A stretch of DNA of 64,000 nt. Origin: an uncultured Eubacteriales bacterium. GTDB lineage: Bacteria; Bacillota; Clostridia; Oscillospirales; Oscillospiraceae. The notes under the pieces are model-generated. The model was not told where the DNA came from and made no database searches. It saw only the letters and a list, made by a program, of their open reading frames with translations. Positions 14,183 through 22,679 of the stretch are shown piece after piece. The stretch spans positions 105,330 to 169,329 of the forward strand of contig URAM01000002.1 of the NCBI GenBank assembly GCA_900545815.1, given 5' to 3'. The first letter of the stretch is position 1; every line of letters begins with the position of its first letter. A program made the position numbers and the translations under genes.

Positions 14183-15528
14183 GCCTCTCCCTCCTTCTGC
14201 TCCGCCATCTGCATCAGCGCCCGACGGGTGGGGTCCAGCGCCGTGTAGTTCACCAGCACATACAGGTTCCCGCAGCCGTCCTTCAGCCGCTTTTCGATGG
14301 CCGCCTTGATGTTCTCCTCCAGCATGGAGGAGATATCCGTGTACTTCAGCCGCAGGCGCATATCCTGGGCGCGGATGCCGCTGGCGGTGATGGAACGAAT
14401 CTGTTTCGCCGCCAGCCGGTCAAAGTCCACGTCCCACAGCCAGGACACGTCCGCTCCGTCCTGGGCGTTGTCGTTGATGGCGATGATGAGATCTTTTTCC
14501 CTGTCATCCTCAAAGACCACCGACAGGTTCTGGTTGAAGCCGGTGGGATTCTTGGCCAGGCTCAGGAACACCGGACAGCCGTCGATGATGAATCGCTCGT
14601 TCCGGCCGTTTTCGGTCTGGAAGCTGGTCAGCACCTCCTGGAAATGGGGCAGTGGAATGTCCGCACTGGCAGCGGCGGCGTAGACCGCCAAAATGTTGTA
14701 AATGTTATAAAAACCCCGGAAACCAGAGGTCACTGCCTGCCCATTGATGGCAAAAGACAGCCCGTTCTTCATCTCCACCTGGGAGCCGTTGAAGTCGATC
14801 TTGGGTCGAGTGAACCCACAGTTGGGGCAGTGATAGCTGCCCAGCTGGCTGTAATGGTAGAAGTCGTAGTGGAGCCGGGTGCCGCACTGCTTGCAGAAGG
14901 TGCCCTCCCGAATCTCATGGTTGTCCGGCTTGTCAAAGACCTGTTCCTCCACGCCGTAGGTCACATAGGGGTGTCCGCTGTGGACGGCCAAGGAGGCGGC
15001 CAGAGCGTCATCGGCGTTGACCACCAAGGTCATGTTGGGCGCCAGCTCGATGCCCTGCTGGAGCAAGTCCATGGTGATGTCCAGCTCGCCGTAGCGATCC
15101 AGCTGATCGCGGAACAGGTTGGTCAGCACCATGGTGTCCGGCTGGAAGAATTTCAGCACCCGTCGGGCGGACGCCTCGTCCACCTCCAGACAGGCGTATT
15201 CCGCATCGAATTTTCCCACCCAGTTGGCCGCCAGCGCCAAGGCGGTGGCCACGCCGGGGAGCATATTGGAGCCGGTGTGGTTGCACACCACCGTGTGTCC
15301 CTCCCGTTCCAGGGCGGCGCAGAGGAGATTGTTGGTGGTGGTCTTGCCGTTGGTGCCGCAGACCACGAAGGTGTGCTTGTGGATGCCGCCAATGAGGTGG
15401 CGGATGATGGCCGGATCAATCTTCAGCGCCACGCGGCCAGGGAAGGTCTCCCCATGGGTGCCCTTCAATTTGCAGGCCAGCCGAGCAGCCTTGGCCGCCC
15501 AGATGGCAAGGATGGTTCGTAGCTTCAC
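14179..15528 (-). CDS. murT: Lipid II isoglutaminyl synthase, MurT subunit
   Basis: 449 residues, a Mur-ligase-like protein: central ATPase domain with CGTNGKTTTNN (57-67) and the C-terminal DUF1727 domain that contacts GatD. The inserted zinc ribbon (CKQC near 211, CPNC near 233) seen in MurT proteins is present. MurT activates the D-Glu carboxylate of lipid II with ATP. GTG start at 15526-15528 with GAGGGA upstream. First gene of the murT-gatD pair. Confidence 0.95.
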   Translation of the reverse strand: MKLRTILAIWAAKAARLACKLKGTHGETFPGRVALKIDPAIIRHLIGGIHKHTFVVCGTNGKTTTNNLLCAALEREGHTVVCNHTGSNMLPGVATALALAANWVGKFDAEYACLEVDEASARRVLKFFQPDTMVLTNLFRDQLDRYGELDITMDLLQQGIELAPNMTLVVNADDALAASLAVHSGHPYVTYGVEEQVFDKPDNHEIREGTFCKQCGTRLHYDFYHYSQLGSYHCPNCGFTRPKIDFNGSQVEMKNGLSFAINGQAVTSGFRGFYNIYNILAVYAAAASADIPLPHFQEVLTSFQTENGRNERFIIDGCPVFLSLAKNPTGFNQNLSVVFEDDREKDLIIAINDNAQDGADVSWLWDVDFDRLAAKQIRSITASGIRAQDMRLRLKYTDISSMLEENIKAAIEKRLKDGCGNLYVLVNYTALDPTRRALMQMAEQKEGEA

Positions 15529-15648
15529 GTTCTTTTCCCTCTTATCTGGTCAGATTTCGCCCCTATCGGGAGCGTTCGGTTCTCCTAGCAGTTTACCAGG
15601 AAAGCGGCAGCATTGCACGAAGAAATTTTTAATTTTTTCGGGAATGGG

Positions 15649-15680
15649 AAAAAAACCACCCAGGGCAACGCCCTGAGTGG
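15649..15680 (-). terminator. Terminator after the nitroreductase gene
   Basis: Stem CCACTCAGGGC/GCCCTGGGTGG followed on the minus strand by seven T. Confidence 0.85.
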
Positions 15681-15696
15681 CTGTGATGGTCTGATA

Positions 15697-16239
15697 TTAC
15701 AGATAAGTGACGATGTCAGAAGCAGGCTTCCGCGGCGGCATCTTGTTCTCCCCTGCGGGATAGCCAATGGCGATCATGCCGGTGACAGTCTGCCCTTCGG
15801 GCAGGCCGATGAGCTTTGCCAGGATGTCCTCGTCAAAGACGCCCATGATGACCGTACCCAGCCCCATGTCCTTGGCTGCCAGGCACAAGGTCTGTGCGGA
15901 GATGCCGGCGTCATACATAGCCCAGGTGTCCCCCTTGGAGGTGTCCACACTGCCATCGGGGCTGTGGCCGGAGATGCTGTTGACAGTACTCTGAATGAGC
16001 AGGACGGGGCAGCGGGAGATGGTCTTCTGGTTCAGGGCGAATCCCAGGACGGCTTCTTCTGCGATCTTCGCCTTCAACTCGGCGCTGTCCACCACGGTGT
16101 AGCGAACGGACTGGGTGTTCTTCCAAGAGGGGGCGTAGGTGACGGCGTCAAAAACAGCGTCCAGGACTTCCCGGGTCACCGGCTGGTCAGAATATTTCCG
16201 CACACTGCGGCGGGTCTTAATGCACTGTAATGCTTCCAT
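15697..16239 (-). CDS. Nitroreductase family protein
   Basis: 180 residues, FMN-dependent nitroreductase fold. N-terminal RRSVRKYSDQPV is the FMN phosphate-binding segment; the C-terminal GLGTVIMGVFD and IAIGYP motifs are typical. Such enzymes reduce flavin, quinone or nitro substrates with NAD(P)H; the physiological substrate is unknown. Start at 16237-16239 is chosen because AAGGA lies 9 bases upstream; an in-frame ATG nine codons earlier has no site. Monocistronic. Confidence 0.85.
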   Translation of the reverse strand: MEALQCIKTRRSVRKYSDQPVTREVLDAVFDAVTYAPSWKNTQSVRYTVVDSAELKAKIAEEAVLGFALNQKTISRCPVLLIQSTVNSISGHSPDGSVDTSKGDTWAMYDAGISAQTLCLAAKDMGLGTVIMGVFDEDILAKLIGLPEGQTVTGMIAIGYPAGENKMPPRKPASDIVTYL

Positions 16240-16296
16240 ATCATGCGTTCCTTTCTTAACATCCACAGAATTCTTCGGGTAGATTCTCTACGCTTC

Positions 16297-16325
16297 AATA
16301 TAGCCATTCCCGCCCAAAAAGTCAA
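16297..16325 (-). promoter_or_regulatory. Nitroreductase promoter
   Basis: Minus-strand TTGACT (16320-16325), 17-base spacer, TATATT (16297-16302). Confidence 0.7.
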
Positions 16326-16430
16326 CCGAATCCCCCCAATTCTGTCCATTCTTTTTTCCGGCACAGTGCCTACTTTTCCCCTCCTGCCTTGTTCATTTCA
16401 ACGAAAATAGCACCAGAGGGAAAGTCTCTA

Positions 16431-16460
16431 TTGCTTCCACTGGCACTTAGGCATTATAAT
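16431..16460 (+). promoter_or_regulatory. Flavin reductase promoter
   Basis: TTGCTT (16431-16436), 18-base spacer, TATAAT (16455-16460). With the oppositely directed nitroreductase promoter it accounts for the 304-bp divergent gap. Confidence 0.65.
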
Positions 16461-16543
16461 AAGGTGGAATTTAGTGAAGATGGGACCCCGTTTTCCCCCT
16501 AATTTTTTCACCTTTGGTTTCTATTTGTATGGAGGTGCCATTT

Positions 16544-17080
16544 ATGAGCCGTACCGTTTTAATTTTATCTTCCAGTCCTCGCATCGGCGGCAACAGCGAC
16601 CAACTCTGCGATTCTCTGGCATCGGGTGTCGCGTCCGTTGGCAACAAAGCCATTCGACTCCACGTCAGCAAGATGAAGATTGCTCCCTGCCTGGCCTGCG
16701 AACACTGTCATGACAAGAGCGATGGCGAATGTGTGATCAAGGACGACATGGAGCAGGTGTGGGACGCTATGAAGCAGGCAGACTCCCTGGTGCTGGCCTC
16801 TCCTATCTACTTCTTCGATTGTTCCGCCCAGCTCAAGGTGGTCATCGACCGCTTCTATTCCCGTTACGAACAGATGCATCTGGAGACCGGCGCCATGCTC
16901 CTGACCTGTGCGGCAGATGAGAACGTGGCGGAATCCGCCAAGATCATGTTCTGTAAGCTGGCTGAGTGCATGGGCTTTGAGAACAAAGGAATCCTCTGCG
17001 CCACCAACGTCTGGGCCGCCGGTGAGATCAGCAACCGCACCGTTCTGCGGGATGCCTACAATCTGGGCAAGACCCTGTAA
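16544..17080 (+). CDS. NADPH-dependent FMN reductase / flavodoxin-like NAD(P)H oxidoreductase
   Basis: 178 residues. Flavodoxin-like fold with the FMN loop LSSSPRIGGNSDQL (about 6-20), a CLACEHC cysteine pair (near 48-52) and the LASPIYFFD segment. These iron-sulfur flavoprotein-like reductases shuttle electrons from NAD(P)H to small acceptors. GGAGGT eight bases before ATG 16544 selects the start. It is divergent from a nitroreductase, suggesting a shared redox role. Confidence 0.85.
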   Translation: MSRTVLILSSSPRIGGNSDQLCDSLASGVASVGNKAIRLHVSKMKIAPCLACEHCHDKSDGECVIKDDMEQVWDAMKQADSLVLASPIYFFDCSAQLKVVIDRFYSRYEQMHLETGAMLLTCAADENVAESAKIMFCKLAECMGFENKGILCATNVWAAGEISNRTVLRDAYNLGKTL

Positions 17081-17098
17081 GGCGATTTCATAGGAACA

Positions 17099-17130
17099 GC
17101 AAAAACATCTGAACGCATCGGATGTTTTTC
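17099..17130 (+). terminator. Terminator after the flavin reductase gene
   Basis: AAAAACATC...GATGTTTTT stem ending in a T run. Confidence 0.6.
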
Positions 17131-17226
17131 TCTTTATCCCTCCAAACGAGGGCGTGTCCGCCCAACCACACCCATAACGCCCTTGTGCAAGGGGTGTTGT
17201 CCGCCTTGCATCTACACCACCAACCA

Positions 17227-17267
17227 AGAAAACACGCAGCATCCGAACGAGATGCTGCGTGTTTTTT
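17227..17267 (-). terminator. Bidirectional terminator before the rubredoxin-reductase gene end
   Basis: Perfect 13-bp stem AACACGCAGCATC/GATGCTGCGTGTT, with T-rich flanks in both directions. Confidence 0.8.
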
Positions 17268-17307
17268 CCTTTGTTCGGGGCGTTTGGAACGCCCTCAGCA
17301 AATTCTG

Positions 17308-19272
17308 TTAAAACAGGGTTTCGTAGGCGGCCTTTCCATTCACCTGCTCCGTCACCTGTCCCAGCAGGCTGGTATCCCCCAGCAGGGTCACGCCGCACAA
17401 GGTGTCGTCCAGGAAGAAGTACTGCTTCAAGTTCCCCCGTGCCGGATCCTTGAACTCCACGGTACGGAAGGGCAGGTCACCGGCAGTGGTGCCGATGGTA
17501 TACAGACCGGCACCGGCCACGTCCATGCTCATGCCATAGATCTCATCGGTGAAGGTCAGGTCATCGCCGGCGGCGTTGGCGCCAGCCACTTCCCCCTGTC
17601 GGGAGGCTTCCGGCCACAGGGCGTAGTTCTTGCCGCCGAACTCCACGCAGTCCCCAGCGCCATAGACGTCGGGCAGGCTGGTCTCCATCTTCTCGTTGAC
17701 CAGCACCGCCTTGCCCATGTCCGCTCCGGCTTCCGCCGCCAGGGCGCCGTTGGCACGGACGCCGCAGGAGACAATGACCACATCAGCGGTCAGCTGTGCG
17801 CCGTCCTTCAAGTACAGCGTCTCCCCATCGAACCGCTCGGTCTCCACGCCGGTCAGCACGGTGATGCCCTTGTCCTCCAACAGCTGGGTGAGCATGGCGG
17901 AGGCGGTGTCGTTGAGGTTTTTCATCATCAGGGCGGGAGCTGCTTCCAGCACCGTCACCTGGCAGCCGTATTTTTTCAAATCCCACGCCGCTTCCAAGCC
18001 GACCACGCCGCCGCCGATGACCACGGCCTGCTTCCGGTGGGTCAGGAACCCGTTCACGTCCTGGATGTCCTTCAGGGTACGGATGGTCTTGACCTTGGGC
18101 TGATCGCACCCCTGGAAGGGGGGCACAAAGAAGTGGGAACCCAGGGCGTAGATGCACTTGTCATACTCGTACACCGTTCCGTCCTCCATAGTCACCTGTT
18201 TGGCAGAAGGGTTCAGGGCGGTGATTCTCTGGCCAAAGTCCAGCTGGATGTTCCGGTCGGCATACCACTGGGCGTCATACAGCGTAAAGAACTCCGCCTT
18301 GGCCGCCTCATCCGTCCCGTCAAACATATGCTTGGACAGCTGAGGCCGCTTATAGGGCAGCTCATCCTCCTCGGAGATCATGGTGATCGTCCCCGTCTCA
18401 TCCCGCTCTCGGATGGCCTTGGCGGCGTTGACGGCAGCGGTGCCGGCGCCCAGGATGAGATACCGCTGGTCGGTGTTGTGCTTGACCACTTCGCTCTCCT
18501 CGGTCACTGGGGTGAAATGCTCCGGCCCTACGCCGCAGACAGGACATTTGTCCAGCGAGGCGTCAAAGACCTCTCCGCAGATGTCGCACCGCACCTTGCC
18601 TGTGCTCTGCACCGGCACCTGGACGAAGTTCTCCGGCCCCACACCGCAGACGGGACATTTTTCCAGAGAAGCGTCAAAGACCTCCTGGCAGACGGTGCAG
18701 CGGACTTTGCCGGTGAACTTGGGCACGATGGGTTCAAAATACTCCGCACCCACGCCGCACAGCGGACAGTTCTCCACATCGCCGTCAAACTCGGCCTTGC
18801 AGATGGTGCAGCGCACCTTCCCCGCCGGCTTCTTCTGGTCTACGGGCACAAAGTGTTCCGGCCCCACATTGCAGAAGGGGCACACCGGCTCATCGGCGGA
18901 GAACACCGCATGACATACGTCACAGCGCACCTGCGCCGTCACCGGCTGGCCGTCTACTGGCACGAAATGCTCTGGCCCTACACAGCACACTGGGCACATG
19001 GGCTCGTCCGCCGGAAACACCGCCTGGCACACATCGCACTTGACCATAGGCACTTCCGCTTCTTCCACCGGCACATAATATTCCGGCCCTACGTTGCACA
19101 CCGGACACACCGGTTCGGTGGCGTCAAATTCCGCCTGGCAGATAGAGCACTTCACCTTGCCGGACTTGGCTTCCACCTCTACCGGCTCAAAATAGTCTGG
19201 GCCTACGCCGCACAGGGGACATACGGTCAGGGATTCCTCAAAGATCTCACCACAGAGCTTACATTTCACCAT
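17308..19272 (-). CDS. Seven-rubredoxin NADH-dependent FAD oxidoreductase
   Basis: 654 residues. Residues 1-261 are seven tandem units of about 37 residues, each CxxC...CPxC followed by a VGPE(Y/H)F-type tail: rubrerythrin-type rubredoxin domains, each expected to hold one Fe(Cys)4. Residues 268-654 form an NAD(P)H:rubredoxin oxidoreductase with an FAD motif LILGAGTAAVNAA, an NAD motif VVIGGGVVGLEAA and the FAD-contacting YGAGDCVEF. It should pass NADH electrons through FAD to its own iron centres and on to rubrerythrin or flavodiiron-type acceptors (inference). GAGGAGGT before ATG 19272 sets the start. Seven domains is far above the usual one or two. Confidence 0.92.
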   Translation of the reverse strand: MVKCKLCGEIFEESLTVCPLCGVGPDYFEPVEVEAKSGKVKCSICQAEFDATEPVCPVCNVGPEYYVPVEEAEVPMVKCDVCQAVFPADEPMCPVCCVGPEHFVPVDGQPVTAQVRCDVCHAVFSADEPVCPFCNVGPEHFVPVDQKKPAGKVRCTICKAEFDGDVENCPLCGVGAEYFEPIVPKFTGKVRCTVCQEVFDASLEKCPVCGVGPENFVQVPVQSTGKVRCDICGEVFDASLDKCPVCGVGPEHFTPVTEESEVVKHNTDQRYLILGAGTAAVNAAKAIRERDETGTITMISEEDELPYKRPQLSKHMFDGTDEAAKAEFFTLYDAQWYADRNIQLDFGQRITALNPSAKQVTMEDGTVYEYDKCIYALGSHFFVPPFQGCDQPKVKTIRTLKDIQDVNGFLTHRKQAVVIGGGVVGLEAAWDLKKYGCQVTVLEAAPALMMKNLNDTASAMLTQLLEDKGITVLTGVETERFDGETLYLKDGAQLTADVVIVSCGVRANGALAAEAGADMGKAVLVNEKMETSLPDVYGAGDCVEFGGKNYALWPEASRQGEVAGANAAGDDLTFTDEIYGMSMDVAGAGLYTIGTTAGDLPFRTVEFKDPARGNLKQYFFLDDTLCGVTLLGDTSLLGQVTEQVNGKAAYETLF

Positions 19273-19349
19273 AAGACGACCTCCTCTACTGTCGTTGGGA
19301 TGGGAACACGGCCTGCACTGGCCGGAGCGTTGTTGTCCTCGCCTATACA

Positions 19350-19378
19350 TTATGTCATAAAAGGCCATTCTTGTCAAG
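19350..19378 (-). promoter_or_regulatory. Promoter of the rubredoxin-reductase gene
   Basis: Minus-strand TTGACA (19373-19378), 17-base spacer, CATAAT (19350-19355). Confidence 0.7.
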
Positions 19379-19404
19379 AACTATTCCTAATAAGCTGTCA
19401 AAAT

Positions 19405-19788
19405 TTATGCGTTCTCTCCTTCAAACCGGTGGAACCGCTTCCGCTGATAGGTCAGTTTCCCCTGTTCCCCTTCGGTCAGCTGCTGGAACTGCCCCTGACT
19501 CACTTGCAGCTCCAACCGCCGGTCGCCCTCTAGGCCGAAGGTAGCATAATAGGTGGTGTGATGGCTCTTGGCCATCAGGGGCACTCCGTTCATGCTCTGC
19601 TGGTGGGCGCTGTGGTGGACGGCGATGCGCTTGGCCTTCACCTTGGCTTCCACCGTCACGATGGGTGCAGCGTCATTGGCTCGCTGCTCCTTGACCCCTT
19701 TCAGGGTCAGATAGACCAGCATCCCCAGGATGACAACGGTGATGAGGATAAAAAATCCGGGCAACAAAGTCTGGATGGCTTTTTCCAT
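19405..19788 (-). CDS. DUF2500 membrane protein, copy 2
   Basis: 127 residues: one N-terminal membrane helix (about 8-30), then a small beta-domain typical of DUF2500/YhhM-like proteins (ANDAAP..., HTTYYATF, GEQGKLTYQRKRF). Function unknown. AAGGAGAG precedes the ATG. The upstream neighbour at 19850-20245 is a paralogue in the same operon. Confidence 0.8.
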   Translation of the reverse strand: MEKAIQTLLPGFFILITVVILGMLVYLTLKGVKEQRANDAAPIVTVEAKVKAKRIAVHHSAHQQSMNGVPLMAKSHHTTYYATFGLEGDRRLELQVSQGQFQQLTEGEQGKLTYQRKRFHRFEGENA

Positions 19789-19849
19789 AGTCGTTCTCTC
19801 CTTTTCTTCTCATAGGACTGGCTCTAGTTTCGCCCAATCCCAACGGGTT

Positions 19850-20245
19850 TTACACTCCACGCTCCCGCTCGAACTTCAAAAACCGCTTGCGCTGGAAGGT
19901 GAGCTTTCCCCGATCCCCCTCGGCCAGCTGCCCATACTCGTAGTCGCTGACCTGCAATTCCAGCCGGTCGCCGCTCTCCACCTCAAAGGTGGCGTAGTAG
20001 CTGGTGTGATGGGTGCCGGAGCTGGTCATACGGCCTTCACCGTCATAGGTGGGGGCGGTGTGGTAGCTGTCCATCCGCTTGGTCTTTACCAGCGCCTCCA
20101 CCGTCAGCACGGGAGCGGCATCATTGGCGCGCTTTTCCTTGACGCCGGTGACGATGGCGTAGATAAACATCCCAATGACCAGGCAAAAGACCAGCCCAAA
20201 GAGGATGGGAAAGACGGAATCCATGACATCAAACATATCGAACAT
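19850..20245 (-). CDS. DUF2500 membrane protein, copy 1
   Basis: 131 residues, the same plan as its neighbour: membrane helix (about 11-33), then EKRANDAAPVLTVEA and GKLTFQRKRFLKFE. AAGGAGGT fixes the ATG at 20243-20245. The tandem paralogues share both halves but differ in the central loop (TYDGEGRMTSSG here), suggesting recent duplication with divergence. Function unknown. Confidence 0.8.
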   Translation of the reverse strand: MFDMFDVMDSVFPILFGLVFCLVIGMFIYAIVTGVKEKRANDAAPVLTVEALVKTKRMDSYHTAPTYDGEGRMTSSGTHHTSYYATFEVESGDRLELQVSDYEYGQLAEGDRGKLTFQRKRFLKFERERGV

Positions 20246-20407
20246 ACAGTGTGACCTCCTTCTATTTCTGCCGCCATTATACCATGGATTGCAGGCCATT
20301 CGGAACCGCCCTGCAAATTTATTTCGGGAAACCATCGCATTTCCCCCGTTTTTTTGGTATCATGAATAGCAAGAACGAATTTTGACCAACTTTTAGGAGG
20401 AACCCCT

Positions 20408-21532
20408 ATGCGAAAACCCTTAGCCCTCTGCTTCTCTTTGCTCGTCCTCTGTGCCGCCCTCACCGGCTGTACCCTCCACCAGGACAGCGCCAGCGCCGCC
20501 GCCGCCCCCACACCGGACAGCCCCACCCTCCGCCTGGGCGTCTGCCTGCCCCAGGACAATCCGGTGTCCGACCTCATCTACACCGGCGCAGAGTACGCCC
20601 TGTTGCAGCGGCCTTCCATCCAGCTGGACGGGGTGACTTATTCGGTGGAGCTGTATTGGCCCAGCGCCGACGATGCCGCCAGCCTGGCGCAGAAGCTGGC
20701 AGACTCCGGCTGTGCCGCCGTCCTGGGCGGCCTGGACGCCGCCGCCTGCGCTTTCGCCGCCAACCCCTTTCGGCAGGCGTCTCTGCCCCTGCTCTCCCTG
20801 GCCTCTGACGATGGCAAGGTGACCACGGCCAACGACCTCCTTTTCTCCGCCGCCCCCACCGCCCAGGCACAAGGCAAAGCCCTGGCCAAGTGGGCGCTGG
20901 AGCAAAAGCTGACCCAAGCCGCCCTCCTCACCTGTGTCACCGACCCCTACAGCGTGGGGGTCAGCGACAGCTTCACCCAGCAGCTGGAGGCCAAGAAGGG
21001 CAAGGTGCTGACCACCCAGCCGGTGACCGCCGACCAGACCGACTTCACCGAGGTGCTCAACGCCATCAAAAAAGCGGACGCCCAAGTGGTCTGCGCCCCC
21101 GTGGGCTTGGAGCAGGGCATCCTCCTGCTGAATCAGGCGGGGGAGCTGGGCTTAAAAGTCCAGTGGGTCTCCGGTGACCGATGGAGCCAGGACACCCTGG
21201 TGAACCAGACCGGCGTCAACAGCGCCAACGTGACCGTGGCCACCGCCTACCAGCTGGGACGGAATCCGGACTTTGAGACTTGGGCAGAGCAGCACCTGTC
21301 CAGCCAGAGCGACTGGACGTGGGCAGCGTTGGGCAGTGACAGCTATGACCTGCTCCTGGACGCCATCACCTCCGCCAACACCCAGGACGGCGCCGCCATC
21401 GCCCAAGCCCTCCAGCGCACCCACCTGCCGGACGGCCTGTCCGGCGCGCTGTCCTTTGACCTGTACGGAGACGTGACGGGCAGCCAGGTGGGACTTTTGA
21501 CCGTAAAAAAGGGAGGCTTTCAGCTGCGCTGA
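20408..21532 (+). CDS. Branched-chain-amino-acid-type solute-binding lipoprotein
   Basis: 374 residues. Lipoprotein signal with lipobox LTGC (Cys21), then a two-lobed periplasmic-binding-protein type 1 domain (Peripla_BP_6): LRLGVCLPQDNP, AVLGG, YDLLLDAITSAN. It would sit lipid-anchored on the outer face of the membrane and bind an amino-acid-like ligand. No permease or ATPase gene is adjacent, so it is an orphan or works with a distant transporter. Diaminopropionate ammonia-lyase follows 40 bases downstream on the same strand, which may hint at an amino-acid ligand (inference). Confidence 0.88.
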   Translation: MRKPLALCFSLLVLCAALTGCTLHQDSASAAAAPTPDSPTLRLGVCLPQDNPVSDLIYTGAEYALLQRPSIQLDGVTYSVELYWPSADDAASLAQKLADSGCAAVLGGLDAAACAFAANPFRQASLPLLSLASDDGKVTTANDLLFSAAPTAQAQGKALAKWALEQKLTQAALLTCVTDPYSVGVSDSFTQQLEAKKGKVLTTQPVTADQTDFTEVLNAIKKADAQVVCAPVGLEQGILLLNQAGELGLKVQWVSGDRWSQDTLVNQTGVNSANVTVATAYQLGRNPDFETWAEQHLSSQSDWTWAALGSDSYDLLLDAITSANTQDGAAIAQALQRTHLPDGLSGALSFDLYGDVTGSQVGLLTVKKGGFQLR

Positions 21533-21572
21533 ACCCCCCTTGGTATCTATTATTTAGAAAGGAAGCGATTTC

Positions 21573-22679
21573 ATGTCATTATTGGAATTGGTCGTCACCC
21601 CCAACTCCGGCCGGAACATCCTGCCGGACTGCTGTACTCCGGAGACTTTCGCCGACGTGCGTGCCTTCCACCGCACCTTGCCCGGGTACCAGCCCACCCC
21701 GCTGGTGGCGCTGCCCGACCTTGCCAAGGAGGTGGGCGTGAAGGGGGTCTACATCAAGGATGAGTCCAAGCGCTTTGGCCTCAACGCCTTCAAAGCCCTG
21801 GGCGCTTCCTACGCCATCCACAAGCTCTTTCCCGACGGCAACGTAGGACTCACCGTCACCGCCACCGACGGCAACCACGGCAAGGGCATGGCCTGGTCTA
21901 CCCACCGCCTGGGCGGTCATGCGGTGGTCTTTATGCCTGCCGGCACGGTGGCCAGCCGCGTGGAAGCCATCCGTGCCATCGGCGACACCGAAGTGACCGT
22001 CACCGACCTGAACTATGATGGCACGGTTGCTACTGCCGCCTCCTACGCCAAGGAGCACGGCGGGCACCTGGTACAGGACACCGCCTTTGCAGGCTATGAA
22101 GAAGTCCCCAAAAACATCACCTTGGGCTACTCCACCATGGCGGCGGAAGCCCTGGAAGAACTGGCCGCCCTGGGCGTGGGCGAACCCACCCACACCTTCC
22201 TCCAGGCCGGTGTTGGCTCCATGGCCGGCGGCGTGGCCGCTTACCTGGCGGAGACTTGCAAAAATCCCCCCGCTATGGCGGTGGTGGAGGCTTGGGAGTC
22301 CGCCTGCGTGCTGGAATCCATCCGCCAGGGCAGGCTGGTCACCATTGAGGGTCACACCCAGACCTCCATGGCCGGCCTCAACTGCGGCACCCCCAACCCC
22401 CAGGTCATGCCCATTTTGCAGGAGTGGGCGCAGTTCTATATCCGCTGCCAGGACGAAGTGACCTTCCGCGCCATGCGCCGTCTGGCGCATCCCGGCCCCC
22501 ACGAGACCGCCGTAATCTCCGGCGAGTCCGGCGCTTCCGGCCTGGGCGCCTTCCTGGCGGTCATGGACAATCCGGAGTACCGCAAGACCATGGGCTTCGA
22601 TGAAACCTCCGTCATCCTCCTGTTCAGCACCGAAGGGGACACCGACCCCGACCATTACAAAGCGGTGGTGGCAGACTGA
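21573..22679 (+). CDS. dpaL: Diaminopropionate ammonia-lyase-like PLP enzyme
   Basis: 368 residues, fold-type II PLP enzyme. KRFGLNAFKALGASYA carries the Schiff-base Lys (near residue 74), TATDGNHGKGMAW binds the cofactor phosphate and GESGAS lies near the C-terminus. The family (YgeX) converts 2,3-diaminopropionate to pyruvate and two ammonia. AAAGGA precedes the ATG. Its last 25 bases overlap the 3' end of the opposing glucokinase gene. Confidence 0.88.
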   Translation: MSLLELVVTPNSGRNILPDCCTPETFADVRAFHRTLPGYQPTPLVALPDLAKEVGVKGVYIKDESKRFGLNAFKALGASYAIHKLFPDGNVGLTVTATDGNHGKGMAWSTHRLGGHAVVFMPAGTVASRVEAIRAIGDTEVTVTDLNYDGTVATAASYAKEHGGHLVQDTAFAGYEEVPKNITLGYSTMAAEALEELAALGVGEPTHTFLQAGVGSMAGGVAAYLAETCKNPPAMAVVEAWESACVLESIRQGRLVTIEGHTQTSMAGLNCGTPNPQVMPILQEWAQFYIRCQDEVTFRAMRRLAHPGPHETAVISGESGASGLGAFLAVMDNPEYRKTMGFDETSVILLFSTEGDTDPDHYKAVVAD

